Shown here: positions 41,538 to 51,347 of the stretch, piece after piece
Layout: the number at the start of each line of letters is the position of its first letter
How positions within the stretch are numbered: position 1 is the stretch's first letter
From: Bacteroidales bacterium
GTDB taxonomy: Bacteria; Bacteroidota; Bacteroidia; Bacteroidales; Muribaculaceae
Assembly (NCBI GenBank): GCA_022009815.1
Contig: CP091725.1
Location: 1,736,001 to 1,800,000 of the forward strand
Length of the DNA stretch: 64,000 nt
Direction of reading: 5' to 3'
Notes under the pieces: model-generated
Told to the model about the DNA's origin: nothing
Database searches by the model: none
The model's input: only the letters and a program-made list of their open reading frames with translations
Position numbers and translations under genes: made by a program

Positions 41538-42560
41538 ATGTTTATGAGCATAAGGAAAATCATATATATTGTGACGGCGGTTATGACCACGTTCTGGACA
41601 GCCAGGGCGCAGGACGGCACTGCCTACAATTATCTCAACATCCCAACGTCGTCGCACGCATATGCGCTTGGCGGTGTCAATATCAGCGTTGTTGATGACG
41701 ATATTAATCTCTATGAGCAGAATCCGGCTTTGCTTGGCCCGGAGGTGGATATGCAGGCCGGTGTGGGCTATATGCGCTATCTCGGGAGCAGCAACTTTAT
41801 GTCGGCGCGTTTTGCAAAGGAGGCTGGAGAGCATGCCGCTTGGTCGGCGGGAATAACGTATTTCGGCTATGGCTCGATGCGGGGAATGGATCAGACGGGT
41901 GCTGAAACGGGGTCGTTCAATGTGAGCGACATTGCGTTCAGCGGGATGTATTCCCACGATTTCAACGACCGCCTGCGGGGCGGTATAAACATGAAGTTTC
42001 TGTATTCAAACTATGAGCAGTATAATGCGTTTGCCATTGCTGCCGACTTGGGTATAAATTATTACAATCCCGACAAGGATCTTTCTCTGTCGGCGGTTGT
42101 GAAGAATCTTGGCGGTCAGGTGAAGCGTTTCGAGGATCATTACGACCGTTTGCCGTGGGATGTGCAGCTGGGCTACTCGCAGTCGCTCAAAGGCGGTCCG
42201 TTCCGTGTGTCGATAACAGCCCATTGCTTGACAAAATGGCATTTGCCGTACTACAAGCTCAAGGACAGCAACGACACGCATTCGGAGCTTGTGAAAGAGG
42301 ATAAATTTATGAGCAATCTGTTCCGGCATTTGATTTTCGGACTTGACTATGCCCCGAGCGACAAGTTTTATGTGGCTCTTGGCTACAATCATAAGACGAA
42401 GACAGACATGGCTACCTTCGCGCGCAATTTCATTTCGGGATTCTCAATGGGTGCCGGATTGAAATCGTCGAAATTCCGTGTTGGCGTGGCGATGGCGCAG
42501 CCCCACACGGGAGGTTTTACTTTTATGGTCAACCTGTCGACAAACATCTACGAATTTTAA
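41538..42560 (+). CDS. porQ: Type IX secretion system protein PorQ
   Basis: Outer-membrane beta-barrel protein of the PorV/PorQ (FadL-like) type, 340 residues. The signal peptide ([23 protein letters not shown]) is followed by the PorQ hallmark [20 protein letters not shown] and [20 protein letters not shown]. Strand-rich sequence then runs to a final strand [16 protein letters not shown] with a terminal aromatic. PorQ is a conserved component of the T9SS in Bacteroidota. The start at 41538 or the ATG six bases later are both possible. It is followed 13 bp later by cmk. Its presence shows that the cell probably has T9SS, consistent with the sorting-like C-terminus of the giant protein. Confidence 0.88.
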   Translation: MFMSIRKIIYIVTAVMTTFWTARAQDGTAYNYLNIPTSSHAYALGGVNISVVDDDINLYEQNPALLGPEVDMQAGVGYMRYLGSSNFMSARFAKEAGEHAAWSAGITYFGYGSMRGMDQTGAETGSFNVSDIAFSGMYSHDFNDRLRGGINMKFLYSNYEQYNAFAIAADLGINYYNPDKDLSLSAVVKNLGGQVKRFEDHYDRLPWDVQLGYSQSLKGGPFRVSITAHCLTKWHLPYYKLKDSNDTHSELVKEDKFMSNLFRHLIFGLDYAPSDKFYVALGYNHKTKTDMATFARNFISGFSMGAGLKSSKFRVGVAMAQPHTGGFTFMVNLSTNIYEF

Positions 42561-42573
42561 CCACACATACAAT

Positions 42574-43272
42574 ATGGACAATAAGCGACTCATTACAATA
42601 GCCATCGACGGCTTTTCCTCGTCGGGTAAAAGCACAATGGCAAAGAAACTTGCAAAAACCATAGGCTATGCCTATATCGACACTGGCGCAATGTATCGCG
42701 CCGTGACGCTTTACTGCCTGCGCAACGGCTTGTTTGACGGCGACCGCCTCGACACCGAACGTCTGGAAGCAGCGTTGCCCGACATCAATATCACGTTTGG
42801 AGTTGATGCCGACGGAAAAACGCAGACAATGCTCAATGGAGAAGTGGTGGAGCAGGAGATACGCCGTATGGAGGTGTCGTCAAAGGTGAGCATCGTTGCC
42901 GCAGTAGGCAGTGTGCGCCGCGCTCTTGTCAAGCAGCAGCAAGCCATGGGCAAGCAGAAAGGCATCGTTATGGACGGCCGCGACATAGGCACGGTGGTGT
43001 TTCCCGACGCCGAGATGAAGGTGTATGTCGATGCGTCGCCTGAGACGCGTGCCCGCCGCCGTTACGAGGAGTTGCGCGCCAAAGGCGACAGCGTGACCTA
43101 TGAGGACGTGCTTGCCAACGTGTGCGAGCGCGACCGTATCGACACCACGCGTGCCGAGAGTCCGCTGCGCAAGGCCGACGACGCTGTGGTGCTCGACAAC
43201 AGCAACATGACAATCGCTGAGCAGGACAAGTGGCTGCTCGGTCTTTACAATAAACTGTCAAGTGCCGAATAA
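42574..43272 (+). CDS. cmk: Cytidylate kinase
   Basis: Phosphorylates CMP and dCMP to the diphosphates with ATP in the cytoplasm. From the ATG at 42574 ([14 protein letters not shown]) it is 232 residues, the normal size. P-loop [16 protein letters not shown] near residue 12; the CMP-binding sequence [39 protein letters not shown]; and the lid region [20 protein letters not shown]. The open frame upstream of the ATG overlaps porQ and is not used. It is co-directional with porQ and ispH, 6 bp before the latter. The gene is intact. Confidence 0.95.
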   Translation: MDNKRLITIAIDGFSSSGKSTMAKKLAKTIGYAYIDTGAMYRAVTLYCLRNGLFDGDRLDTERLEAALPDINITFGVDADGKTQTMLNGEVVEQEIRRMEVSSKVSIVAAVGSVRRALVKQQQAMGKQKGIVMDGRDIGTVVFPDAEMKVYVDASPETRARRRYEELRAKGDSVTYEDVLANVCERDRIDTTRAESPLRKADDAVVLDNSNMTIAEQDKWLLGLYNKLSSAE

Positions 43273-43278
43273 GAATTG

Positions 43279-44145
43279 ATGGCAAAGGTTGAAATCGATA
43301 AAAATTCCGGGTTCTGTCCCGGAGTGGTGACGGCAATCCGAAAGGCGGAGGAGGAACTGGCGAAAAGCGGAAGCCTTTACTGCCTGGGCGACATTGTGCA
43401 CAACTCAAACGAGGTGGAACGGTTGCAGAGCAAGGGGCTGGTGACCATCACGCACGACGACCTGCGCCGTCTGCACGGAGTGAAGGTGTTGCTGCGCGCC
43501 CATGGCGAGCCGCCTGAAACATATCGCATCGCCCGTGAGAACGGCATTGAGATAATCGACGCCACCTGTCCGGTGGTGCTGATGCTTCAGAAACGCATCC
43601 GCCGTTCTTTCGAGGAAAAAGAGCGTCCGCAAATTGTGATTTACGGCAAAGTGGGGCATGCAGAGGTAAACGGACTCGTCGGGCAGACCGACGGGGAGGC
43701 GATTGTTGTGGAGGGTGTCGACAACATCGATAAAATAGATTTCAGCCGCGATGTGGTACTTTATTCACAGACCACCAAGTCGCTCGACGGGCTGCGCCAG
43801 ATTGAGCAGGAGATAGCCCGGCGCAAGCCTTCAGGGCGGTTCGAATGTCACGACACGATATGCCGTCAGGTGGCAAACCGCATGCCGCGGATGCGCCAGT
43901 TCGCACAGGAGCACAGCCTTGTGCTTTTCGTGAGCGGACGCAAGAGCAGCAACGGAATGATTCTTTATAACGAATGCCGCAACGTGAACGCCAACACCCA
44001 CATGATTTATACTCCCGACGATATCGACCCGGCATGGCTTGACAATGTCGAGACAATAGGCATCTGCGGAGCCACGTCGACACCGTTGTGGCTTATGACC
44101 GATGTGCGGCAAAAAGTGGAGGAAATGCTCAATGGCAGAAAATGA
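43279..44145 (+). CDS. ispH: 4-hydroxy-3-methylbut-2-enyl diphosphate reductase
   Basis: Last enzyme of the MEP isoprenoid pathway; uses a [4Fe-4S] cluster to reduce HMBPP to IPP and DMAPP. 288 residues from the ATG at 43279. The three cluster-ligand cysteines are in SGFCPGV, DATCPVV and GICGATSTP; LLRAHGEPP and SGRKSSNG are further family motifs. A TTG three bases upstream is less likely. It sits 6 bp after cmk and its stop codon overlaps the start of the Crp-like regulator gene (ATG at 44132), so the genes form an operon. The gene is intact. Confidence 0.95.
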   Translation: MAKVEIDKNSGFCPGVVTAIRKAEEELAKSGSLYCLGDIVHNSNEVERLQSKGLVTITHDDLRRLHGVKVLLRAHGEPPETYRIARENGIEIIDATCPVVLMLQKRIRRSFEEKERPQIVIYGKVGHAEVNGLVGQTDGEAIVVEGVDNIDKIDFSRDVVLYSQTTKSLDGLRQIEQEIARRKPSGRFECHDTICRQVANRMPRMRQFAQEHSLVLFVSGRKSSNGMILYNECRNVNANTHMIYTPDDIDPAWLDNVETIGICGATSTPLWLMTDVRQKVEEMLNGRK

Positions 44146-44727
44146 CATTGTCTACGGCGACCAGCTGTCGTTTCTCAACGACTTGCGCCACAAAATGAAC
44201 CTTTCGGCAGAAGAAGAGTCGAAACTCATCAAAGCTTGAAATTCGTGCATTTTAAGAAAGGCGAGTCTGTCGACGGGCAAAACGAATTGTTGAAAAATAT
44301 GATTTTCCTCATCAGAGGCTCGGCGCGGACTTATTATATCGAGCGCGGGCGCGAGCACAATTTCGCCTTTACCTTTGCCTCGCATTTTCTTATCCGTCCG
44401 GAAACGATTATCCGTTCCGGACACTATCATATCATCATCAAATTTATGGAGCCGTCTGATGTGTGCTATGTGCCGCTGCCCGACCTCAATCTTCTCGACA
44501 AAAGCCGCCAGGGTGAGGTGTTTAAATACATCAGCCTCGGACTGTCGAGCTATGCCGACTTTCTTGAGGAACAGATGGTGATGCTCCACAAACCAGCACG
44601 CGAACGCTATCAGTGGGCATTGGAGCGCTATCCCAACATCCTCGACCTTGTGACGGTCACACAGCTTGCCTCCTTCCTCAATCTGACAAAGGAGACAATC
44701 TACCGCATCCGCAGCGGAAAATACTAA
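44132..44727 (+). CDS. Crp/Fnr-like transcriptional regulator (frameshifted as read)
   Basis: 198 residues after correction. It starts MAENDIVYGDQLSFLNDLR at 44132, overlapping the end of ispH, and hits a TGA after SKLIKA. One T restored in the GCTTG run near 44236 continues as KALKFVHFKKGESVDGQNEL, the usual cyclic-nucleotide-binding fold (IFLIRGSARTYYIERG...). The C-terminus carries a short helix-turn-helix (LASFLNLTKETIYRIRSGKY), typical of Bacteroidota members whose ligand is unknown. Residues for cAMP binding are not evident, so the effector may differ or be absent. The 3' end overlaps the convergent Fur-family gene by 4 bp. Confidence 0.8.
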
Positions 44728-45152
44728 TTATGCTTTCTCCGGCAGTCGGAGCAGACGCCTTTCATCACGTAGTTGACGCTTTCGAGCGTGAAGCCCTCGG
44801 GCAGGTGGACGAGTGGCACTGGCAGTCCGCGCAGACAAAGCGTGCGATGGCACTGTGTGCAATAGAAATGCACATGCAGATCCTCTACTTCACACGTGCA
44901 GGTGTTGCTGCAAACTGCATATTTCAGCGCGCCGCTGCCATCGTCGATGCTGTGCACAAGATGGTGGGAGAGAAACAGCGACAACGTGCGCGACACCGTG
45001 GACTTGTCGGCCGTTTCCAGCATGTCAACAAGGTCGAGCAACGACACTGCCTGACTTGTATGCATCATTGTGCGCAAAATCAGGAGGCGCATCGCCGTTG
45101 GCTTGATGCCGCGGGCGGAAAGTTTGTCAAGTAGCAGTTGCTCGTCGGTCAT
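44724..45152 (-). CDS. Fur-family metal-responsive repressor
   Basis: Ferric-uptake-regulator family protein of 142 residues. N-terminal winged helix (GIKPTAMRLLILRTMMHTSQ and DLVDMLETADKSTVSRTLSL), then the metal-site block HVHFYCTQCHRTLCL and a C-terminal CSDC that together can hold a structural zinc with CTQC. Whether it senses Fe, Zn or peroxide cannot be told from sequence alone. It lies just downstream of the thioredoxin lipoprotein and HMA genes, 5 bp away, and probably in the same transcript. Its location beside metal-related genes suggests control of metal or redox functions. Confidence 0.86.
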   Translation of the reverse strand: MTDEQLLLDKLSARGIKPTAMRLLILRTMMHTSQAVSLLDLVDMLETADKSTVSRTLSLFLSHHLVHSIDDGSGALKYAVCSNTCTCEVEDLHVHFYCTQCHRTLCLRGLPVPLVHLPEGFTLESVNYVMKGVCSDCRRKHN

Positions 45153-45157
45153 TCCGA

Positions 45158-45672
45158 TCAGTCAAGACAGTATTTCTCGATGTTTGAAATCATTTCTTTG
45201 GCGTCTATGGCGCCTGTTGTCGAGTTGATGGCTCCCGACTTGTCGATATACACAAACGTGGGCATAGCCTCGATGCCGAACACATCGCCGGCAAGCTCTT
45301 TCTCTTTGTCGACGTCGACGCGATAGAAGTCTACTTTTCCGCCATATTTTTGGGCAAGAATTTCAATCATCGGAGCCATCCGCTGGCACGGACCGCACCA
45401 TGTGGCATAAAAGTCGATGACACACGGACGTGCGCCCAAAAACTTTGGCATGTCGCCGCTGAAATCCATCACTTTGCTGTTGAATCCGTCGATTGTCAGG
45501 TCCATCACGCTTGCGTTTGGATCTCCCGTTGAATCATCTGCCTTGACAATCTCTTTGGCAGTCTCTGCCGCGGCGGTTGAATCGGTGCTTTGTCTGCGTT
45601 TCCTTTGCCTCCGCTGCATGCCATGAGCGTTGACAGTGCGGCGGCACACGCTATAGTCAAATACTTGTTCAT
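45158..45672 (-). CDS. Thioredoxin-fold lipoprotein (frameshifted as read)
   Basis: Envelope thioredoxin-like protein, 171 residues after correction. It starts MNKYLTIACAAALSTLMACS (lipobox cysteine at residue 19, ATG at 45672). As read it shifts near 45588; one A restored in GACAAAGCACC gives NADKSTDSTAAAETAKEIV and continues into the thioredoxin domain. Active site YATWCGPCQRM, plus DFYRVDVDKEKELAGDVFGI and the cis-proline EAMPTFVYID. It probably reduces or oxidises thiols in the periplasm, maybe for cytochrome or metal-protein maturation. The gene lies between the HMA gene (4 bp upstream) and the Fur-family gene. Confidence 0.86.
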
Positions 45673-45676
45673 ATCG

Positions 45677-45882
45677 TTACAGTTTTTCAATCTTGAATCC
45701 AGCCTCTCGCACCAGTTCCTCGATGCGGGCATCCGAAGGGGTGTCGGCGGCAACGGTCAGCACTCTGTCGGGCGACGTCAAGTCAATCGACCATTGGTCG
45801 GCGGCAAGTTCCTTGCTCAATTTCTCTCCGATAGCCTTCACGCATCCGGCGCATTTGGCAGTAGTCTTGAATTTCTTTCCAT
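45677..45882 (-). CDS. Small HMA-domain metal-binding protein (frameshifted near its start)
   Basis: Heavy-metal-associated domain protein of 68 residues. The reading frame holds FKTTAKCAGCVKAIGEKLSK with the CxxC metal motif, then ADQWSIDLTSPDRVLTVAAD and the C-terminus LVREAGFKIEKL, the typical beta-alpha-beta-beta-alpha-beta layout of copper chaperones. As read, no ATG is in frame; one A restored in ATGGAAAG gives MEKKFKTTAKCAGC from 45882, exactly 69 codons with stop. Probably binds a soft metal in the cytoplasm. Four bases upstream of the thioredoxin lipoprotein gene, and near the Fur-family gene. Confidence 0.76.
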
Positions 45883-45948
45883 AATTTTGTAAACCTATAA
45901 ATTCATCTCTCCTATAGCAAATATCTTGCCAACAGGTAGGTGTGGTGG

Positions 45949-47595
45949 CTATTTCTTCTTTTTCTTTTCGGGTGTCTGCTCTGTGCGCGGACTTATGATT
46001 TTGCGGTAGCGGGCATCGTCGTTGATAATGCTCAGCGCTTCCTTATAGATGTCGTTCTGCTCGTTGACAATCTGGAAATACGCGCCCGTCGAGAACAAAT
46101 CGTTGGCTATCGCCGCTTTGACAAACGTGCGGAGCATCTCCTTTGATTTGACAAACTGCGACTTGTCGAAGTCAACCTTCTCTGCTTTGCCGGCGTCAAC
46201 AAGATTGTTGAGCATCTCGTCGGTCACCGTGAACTCCTTGATGAATTTCTGCGCGTCGGGATACTGGGATTTCAAATCGGCGCGGTTCTTGTCCACATAT
46301 CGTAGCGCGAACTGTGGAATTATGCCTTTGGCTACAAGACGGCGGTGATAGTCGGTGTATTGTGTGGTGTCGAGCGGCACAAACACATCGGGCATGATGC
46401 CGCCTCCGCCATAGACGGTGCGGTGCAGGCGCAGGGTGGTGTATTTCAGCGAGTCGGCGAAATGGATGCTGTCGGCGCTTTGCAGCTCGCCGTGGTTGTA
46501 GCGGTCGATGATGTCCTTGTCGTAGTCCTCACGGTCGCCTTTGACATACGGCTTCTGGATGTTGCGTCCCGAAGGGGTGTAATAGCGTGCGATTGTGAGG
46601 CGGAACGATGAAGAGTCAGGCAGCAGAAACTCGCGTTGCACAAGGCCTTTGCCGAAAGAACGGCGGCCTACGACCACGCCGCGGTCCCAGTCTTGAACGG
46701 CACCTGAGAGAATTTCGCTTGCCGACGCTGAAAACTGATTGATCATCACAACAACCTTCTGTGTCCGGAATGTGCCCGAGCCGTCGGCGTTAAGGTTCTG
46801 TCGCGGACTTTTGCGTCCCTGGGTGTAGACTATAAGGTTGCCGCGGTTGAGCATCTCGTTGGCTATTTGTGCGGCAATCTGCATATATCCGCCGCCATTG
46901 TCGGTGAGGTCAAGAATCAATTGCTGCATGCCTTGCTTCTTGAGTTTTGTGATGGCGTCTTTAAACTCTTTGTATGATGTGGCGGCAAATCGCGACAGGC
47001 GGATATAGCCGGTCTTCCCGTCTGCCATATACACGGCGTCGATGCTGTTCAGCGGGATGTCGTCGCGCGTGATTCTGAATTCGAGCAGCTCGGCATTGCT
47101 TCCGCGTTTCACCTTTATGTTCACCTTCGTGCCTTTTGGTCCACGAAGGCGCTTCATAATGTCGGTGTTCTTCAGCTTGCGTCCGGCGATGATGGAGTCG
47201 TCGACGGCGATGAAGCGGTCGCCTGGCAGTATGCCGACCTTTTCCGACGGACCGCCGGCAATGGTCTGCACAACGTAGAGCGTGTCTTTCTGCATGTTGA
47301 ACTGGATTCCGATGCCGCTGAAGCTGCCCTGCATCGTCTCCTGCGACGATGTGGTCTCCTCTTTGGTGCTGTATGACGAATGCGGGTCGAGATTCTCAAG
47401 AATTCCACGCACGGCGTTTTCTACAACCTTTTCCTCATCGACATTGTCAACATAGAGATTGTTTACGATGTTTTCCACCATAAGCAGTTTCTGTTGTTGC
47501 CGCGAAGCGGAGTTGCTGCGCGAGTATTGCGCGGATATGCCAAAAGTCGCCGCGGCGCATATCACAGCGGCGGCTAAATATTTCATTTTTTTCAT
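45949..47595 (-). CDS. S41 family C-terminal-processing peptidase
   Basis: Periplasmic serine protease of 548 residues. Signal peptide MKKMKYLAAAVICAAATFGI; N-terminal helical region; a PDZ domain near residues 90-170 (GIGIQFNMQKDTLYVVQTIA, GPSEKVGILPGDRFIAVDD). The S41 catalytic core has GYIRLSRFAATSYKEFKDAI, FSASASEILSGAVQDW with the nucleophilic Ser and RSFGKGLVQ with the Lys. C-terminal part includes the GGGIMPDVFVP block. Proteases of this kind process envelope proteins. The start may be 47595 or the ATG nine bases later. Followed 66 bp later by the HMA gene on the same strand; coaD precedes it by 24 bp. Intact. Confidence 0.93.
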   Translation of the reverse strand: MKKMKYLAAAVICAAATFGISAQYSRSNSASRQQQKLLMVENIVNNLYVDNVDEEKVVENAVRGILENLDPHSSYSTKEETTSSQETMQGSFSGIGIQFNMQKDTLYVVQTIAGGPSEKVGILPGDRFIAVDDSIIAGRKLKNTDIMKRLRGPKGTKVNIKVKRGSNAELLEFRITRDDIPLNSIDAVYMADGKTGYIRLSRFAATSYKEFKDAITKLKKQGMQQLILDLTDNGGGYMQIAAQIANEMLNRGNLIVYTQGRKSPRQNLNADGSGTFRTQKVVVMINQFSASASEILSGAVQDWDRGVVVGRRSFGKGLVQREFLLPDSSSFRLTIARYYTPSGRNIQKPYVKGDREDYDKDIIDRYNHGELQSADSIHFADSLKYTTLRLHRTVYGGGGIMPDVFVPLDTTQYTDYHRRLVAKGIIPQFALRYVDKNRADLKSQYPDAQKFIKEFTVTDEMLNNLVDAGKAEKVDFDKSQFVKSKEMLRTFVKAAIANDLFSTGAYFQIVNEQNDIYKEALSIINDDARYRKIISPRTEQTPEKKKKK

Positions 47596-47619
47596 TTTCG
47601 CAGTCTGTTATATTGTTGT

Positions 47620-48084
47620 CTAAATCTCAAAAGTGTAGCCCGGCGGAAGCAGGTCGGTCACGTCGCGTCCGAGGCTTATCAACTCGCGCACGATGGACGA
47701 GCTGATGCTGCCATACTCCGGAAGCGTGTAGAGTAGTACGGTCTCCAGACCCGCAATCTTGCGGTTGATGTCGGCAAGCGTCTTTTCGTATTCAAAGTCC
47801 TTAACCGTTCGCACACCACGTAGAATGTAGCGTGCGCCGCATTGCTCGGCTGCCTCGACGGTTAGGCCGCTGTAGGCTATGACCTCCACTCGGGGTTCAT
47901 CGGCATAAAGGCGTCTGATGGCGTCAAGACGGTCTATTTCGGGAAGGAAGGAATGCTTCTTGCTGTTCATGCCCACTGCCACCACGATTTTGTCGAAAAG
48001 AGGCAATGCGCGTTCCACGATTGAATGGTGCCCGATTGTAAAAGGATCGAACGAACCCGGGAAAATCGCTATACGTTGGTTCAT
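47620..48084 (-). CDS. coaD: Pantetheine-phosphate adenylyltransferase
   Basis: Catalyses the fourth step of coenzyme A synthesis: 4'-phosphopantetheine plus ATP to dephospho-CoA. 154 residues, the normal size. The nucleotidyltransferase motif FPGSFDPFTIGHHSIVERAL (T/HxGH type) is at the N-terminus, RGVRTVKDFEYEKTLADIN in the middle, and YTLPEYGSISSSIVRELISL, the ISSTxVR-like motif, near the end. The gene lies between parE (11 bp) and the S41 protease on the same strand, in the order common in Bacteroidales. Intact. Confidence 0.95.
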   Translation of the reverse strand: MNQRIAIFPGSFDPFTIGHHSIVERALPLFDKIVVAVGMNSKKHSFLPEIDRLDAIRRLYADEPRVEVIAYSGLTVEAAEQCGARYILRGVRTVKDFEYEKTLADINRKIAGLETVLLYTLPEYGSISSSIVRELISLGRDVTDLLPPGYTFEI

Positions 48085-48095
48085 AGTCGTATCGT

Positions 48096-50011
48096 TTAAT
48101 GAGTCATGTCCATATTGTCGTTGTCTTCCACGACAAGGTTGTCTACTATAAACAGCTGGCGCTCCATTGTGTTCTTGCCCATATAGAACTCCAGCATTTC
48201 TTTCACGGAGTCTTCCTTGCGCAGCTTCACTTGGTCAAGGCGCATGTCGGGACCGATGAAATCCTTGAACTCATCGGCTGAAATTTCTCCAAGACCTTTG
48301 AATCGTGTGATTTCAGCATTCTTGCCAAGCCGGTTGATGGCTGTTACGCGCTCGTCGTCGGTATAGCAGTAGTATGTCTCGTCTTTCACCTTCTTTCCCT
48401 CGCGACGTGTTTTTGTTGCGCACGCGGAACAGTGGCGTTTGGAGGATATAGACGTGGCCTTTCTTTACCAAGTCGGGGTAGAACTGAAGGAAGTACGTAA
48501 TCATCAGTAGGCGGATATGCATTCCGTCAACATCGGCATCGGTTGCGATAATCACCTTGTTATAACGCAGGTTCTCGATGCCGTCGGCAATGTCGAGGGC
48601 GGCGTCGAGCAGATAGAACTCTTCGTTGGCCTTGATGTCTTTCTGCGACTTGCCAAACGTGTTGAGCGGCTTTCCGCGGAGTGAGAACACTGCCTGGGTC
48701 TCAACATTGCGCACTTTGGTGATTGTTCCCGTTGCCGAAAGTCCCTCGGTTATGAAAAGCGACGTGTCGTCGCGCCGGTCGCCTTTGGCATCGCAATAAT
48801 GCAGGCGGCAGTCGCGCAGTTTCTTGTTGTTGAGGCTCGCTTTCTTGGCGCGTTCTCGCGTCTGCTTGGTCACGCCGGCGATGGCTTTGCGCTCCTTTTC
48901 GCTTTCCTGAATCTTGTGGAGCATTATCTCTGCCGTCTGCGACTCGATGTGCAGATAGTTGTCGAGCTCGCGTTTGATGAAGTCGCCGATAAATTTCGCA
49001 ACTGTCAACGAGCCGTCGGGACTCATGTCGCGTGAGCCGAGTTTTGTCTTGGTCTGCGACTCAAAAACCGGTTCCTGCACCTTGATGCTGATTGCAGCAA
49101 CCATGCCGTTGCGGATGTCGGAATATTCGAAATTCTTTCCGTAAAACTCCTTGATTGTGCGCGAAACGGCCTCTCTGAATGCCGACAGGTGGGTGCCGCC
49201 CTGGGTGGTGTGCTGCCCGTTGACAAACGAGTAGTATTCCTCGCCATACTGGTTGGCGTGGGTTATGACCACCTCGATGTCGGTACCGGTGAAATGCATT
49301 ATAGGGTAAAGGGGGTCGTTGGTCATATTCTCGCGCAGAAGGTCGACCAGACCGTTGCGCGAATGTATGCGCTGACCGTTGTATACGATTGTGAGTCCAG
49401 TGTTGAGAAACGAGTAGTTTCATCATCGTCTCCACAAACTCATCGTTGTATTTATAATTAAGGAATATGTCCTTGTCGGGAACAAACTTGACATACGTGC
49501 CGTTTTCCTCGTCGGTCGGGCAGATTGGGCAGTCGTCGGTGATTTCTCCACGGCTGTAGCACACTTTCTTTTTCTCGCCGTTGCGGCATGAGGAAATTTC
49601 GAAATATGTCGACAACGCATTGGTGGCTTTCATGCCCACACCGTTCAGACCGACCGACTTCTTGAAGGCGTCGGAGTCATACTTTGCGCCGGTGTTCATC
49701 TTCGACGATACGTCGACAACCGACTCCAACGGGATGCCGCGTCCATAGTCGCGCACTTCCACGGTGCCGTCGTCGGTGATGTTCACAACAATCTGTTTGC
49801 CGAAACCCATGGCAAACTCATCGATGGAGTTGTCGATCACTTCTTTCAGAATCACATAGATTCCGTCGTCGGAATGCGAGCCGTCGCCAAGCTTTCCGAT
49901 ATACATGCCCGGGCGTTTGCGGATGTGCTCTTTCCAGTCGAGCGTCTTGATGTCGTCGCTTGTATAGTCTGCCGCCATTGACGCCTGCTCAAAATCCAAA
50001 TCTTCTGCCAT
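48096..50011 (-). CDS. parE: DNA topoisomerase IV subunit B (two frameshifts as read)
   Basis: ATPase subunit of topoisomerase IV, needed for chromosome decatenation; 639 residues after correction. N-terminal GHKL ATPase: [55 protein letters not shown]. The frame breaks near 49415, where two A restored in ATGAAACT give [20 protein letters not shown]. It breaks again near 48410, where two A restored in a run of five give [18 protein letters not shown]. The total is exactly 640 codons with stop. The C-terminal TOPRIM region has [10 protein letters not shown] and [16 protein letters not shown], and [20 protein letters not shown] ends the protein. GyrB is a less likely reading because of the neighbouring coaD and the size. 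Essential, so real loss is improbable. Confidence 0.9.
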
Positions 50012-50024
50012 TGCCGTTGTCTTT

Positions 50025-51113
50025 TTAAATATGTCGGGCCACTGAGATTTCAAGCTCGTTGAGGTCCATGACGCGTTCGGCTATGGTGCCGTTGCGGTCA
50101 ATGATGAATATTGCTGGAAGAGAGCCTACGTTGTAGTTCACGAGATTCTTCGACTGCGCTCCGGCGGGGTCGAACACTGCGGTCCACGGCAAGTTCTTGG
50201 CAGCGTCTTTCCATGAAAATTCAGAAGCGTCATAACCCACCTGATAGATGCTGAATCCGCGTGAGGAATATTTCTTGTTGATGTCGGCGAGGATGCGGTT
50301 GAACTCCGGCGACTCTTTGGCTGCGTAAGTGGTGAAATTGAGAAGCACCACCTTGCCGCTCACTGCAACGTCGCTCAGTTTGCGCACCTTGCCGTCGGCG
50401 TCTTTAAGGGCTATGTCGAAATAGCCGATCTGGTTGGCGTGGATTGTGTCGGAAGGTGAGGCATTGCGTGGCTGCATGCGCATGCCTGCCATGTATTCGG
50501 CCTCCATATACTTTGTCAATGGATTGCCTTCGCGGAATGTGCCGTAGCCTGTGGCAACAGCTCCGATAATCTTAAGGTCGGCGGCGTTGGATGGGTCAAA
50601 CAGGCGGTGTCCGTCAACGATTTTCTCCACTGTATAATAGGCCACGATGCTCGACGGGTCTTTCAGAAGTCGCTCCGTGAGTTCACGCTTTGTCTTGACA
50701 TAATCCTGGCTGTCGGCAGCCTTGCCCGACAATGCCTGGACTTTGCGGTTCACCTCGGTGAGCCAGATGGCGTTGTCTGAGCCGGTCAATGTGTAGCCGG
50801 TGTCGAAATTAGCTGTGTCGGCTTTCAGCTCGATATGGTCGAGGCTGTCGATGGGGAAGTAGGCATATCTGCCATTGTATTCCAATCGGTAGATTTCTGG
50901 AAAGGCGGGGGCGGCGCCATGGTAGGCAAACTTGCCGTCGCCATCAGTCTCGATTGAGTCGATGTTCACCCACACGCCGTTGTCGGTGCGCTGCACAACC
51001 ATTTTCTTGTTTGCGGCGCCGTCGATTGTTCCTTTAATCTCAAAACTATTCTTATCGCCGCAGGCATACAGCACCCCGGCGAGCATCACGAGTATATAAA
51101 GCAGTTTTCTCAT
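50025..51113 (-). CDS. DUF4369 / thioredoxin-like lipoprotein lacking the CxxC
   Basis: Lipoprotein of 362 residues from the ATG at 51113 ([20 protein letters not shown], lipobox cysteine at residue 18). N-terminal DUF4369: [20 protein letters not shown] and [20 protein letters not shown]. The C-terminal half is an AhpC/TSA-like thioredoxin fold ([37 protein letters not shown]). At the usual WCxxC position the sequence is TTYAAKES, so both redox cysteines are missing; it probably binds or senses something rather than exchanging disulfides. Located 13 bp upstream of parE on the same strand. Intact. Confidence 0.85.
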   Translation of the reverse strand: MRKLLYILVMLAGVLYACGDKNSFEIKGTIDGAANKKMVVQRTDNGVWVNIDSIETDGDGKFAYHGAAPAFPEIYRLEYNGRYAYFPIDSLDHIELKADTANFDTGYTLTGSDNAIWLTEVNRKVQALSGKAADSQDYVKTKRELTERLLKDPSSIVAYYTVEKIVDGHRLFDPSNAADLKIIGAVATGYGTFREGNPLTKYMEAEYMAGMRMQPRNASPSDTIHANQIGYFDIALKDADGKVRKLSDVAVSGKVVLLNFTTYAAKESPEFNRILADINKKYSSRGFSIYQVGYDASEFSWKDAAKNLPWTAVFDPAGAQSKNLVNYNVGSLPAIFIIDRNGTIAERVMDLNELEISVARHI

Positions 51114-51277
51114 TACAGTTATGTTTTTATGCCCCAAAGTTACATTTTTTCTGCGAAACTTTTCGCATTAAGGAGACAAACAAATGCATCAAGGCTCCTT
51201 TTGTTGTCCCAAAACAGCCCGATAATTGCTAATATTCGTAAAACATATTCAAATAACCACAATTCCGGCTCTGAATA

Positions 51278-51309
51278 TTTGCTCCTTTCAAGTTTCAACG
51301 ATAATTTTG
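51278..51309 (+). promoter_or_regulatory. Promoter of the TonB_C-domain gene
   Basis: TTTG at 51278-51281 and TAATTTTG at 51302-51309 with a 20-bp spacer, the Bacteroidota -33/-7 pattern. The start codon follows at 51348, so the leader is about 30 nt. Confidence 0.68.
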
Positions 51310-51347
51310 CACCGTCAAGATGCAAAAAGCGTCTGAAAATAGATGAA

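Noticed and set aside
48096..50011. Calling the topoisomerase subunit a real pseudogene.
   Set aside because: The gene is essential, both breaks are two-A losses in A runs, and all motifs are intact after repair.
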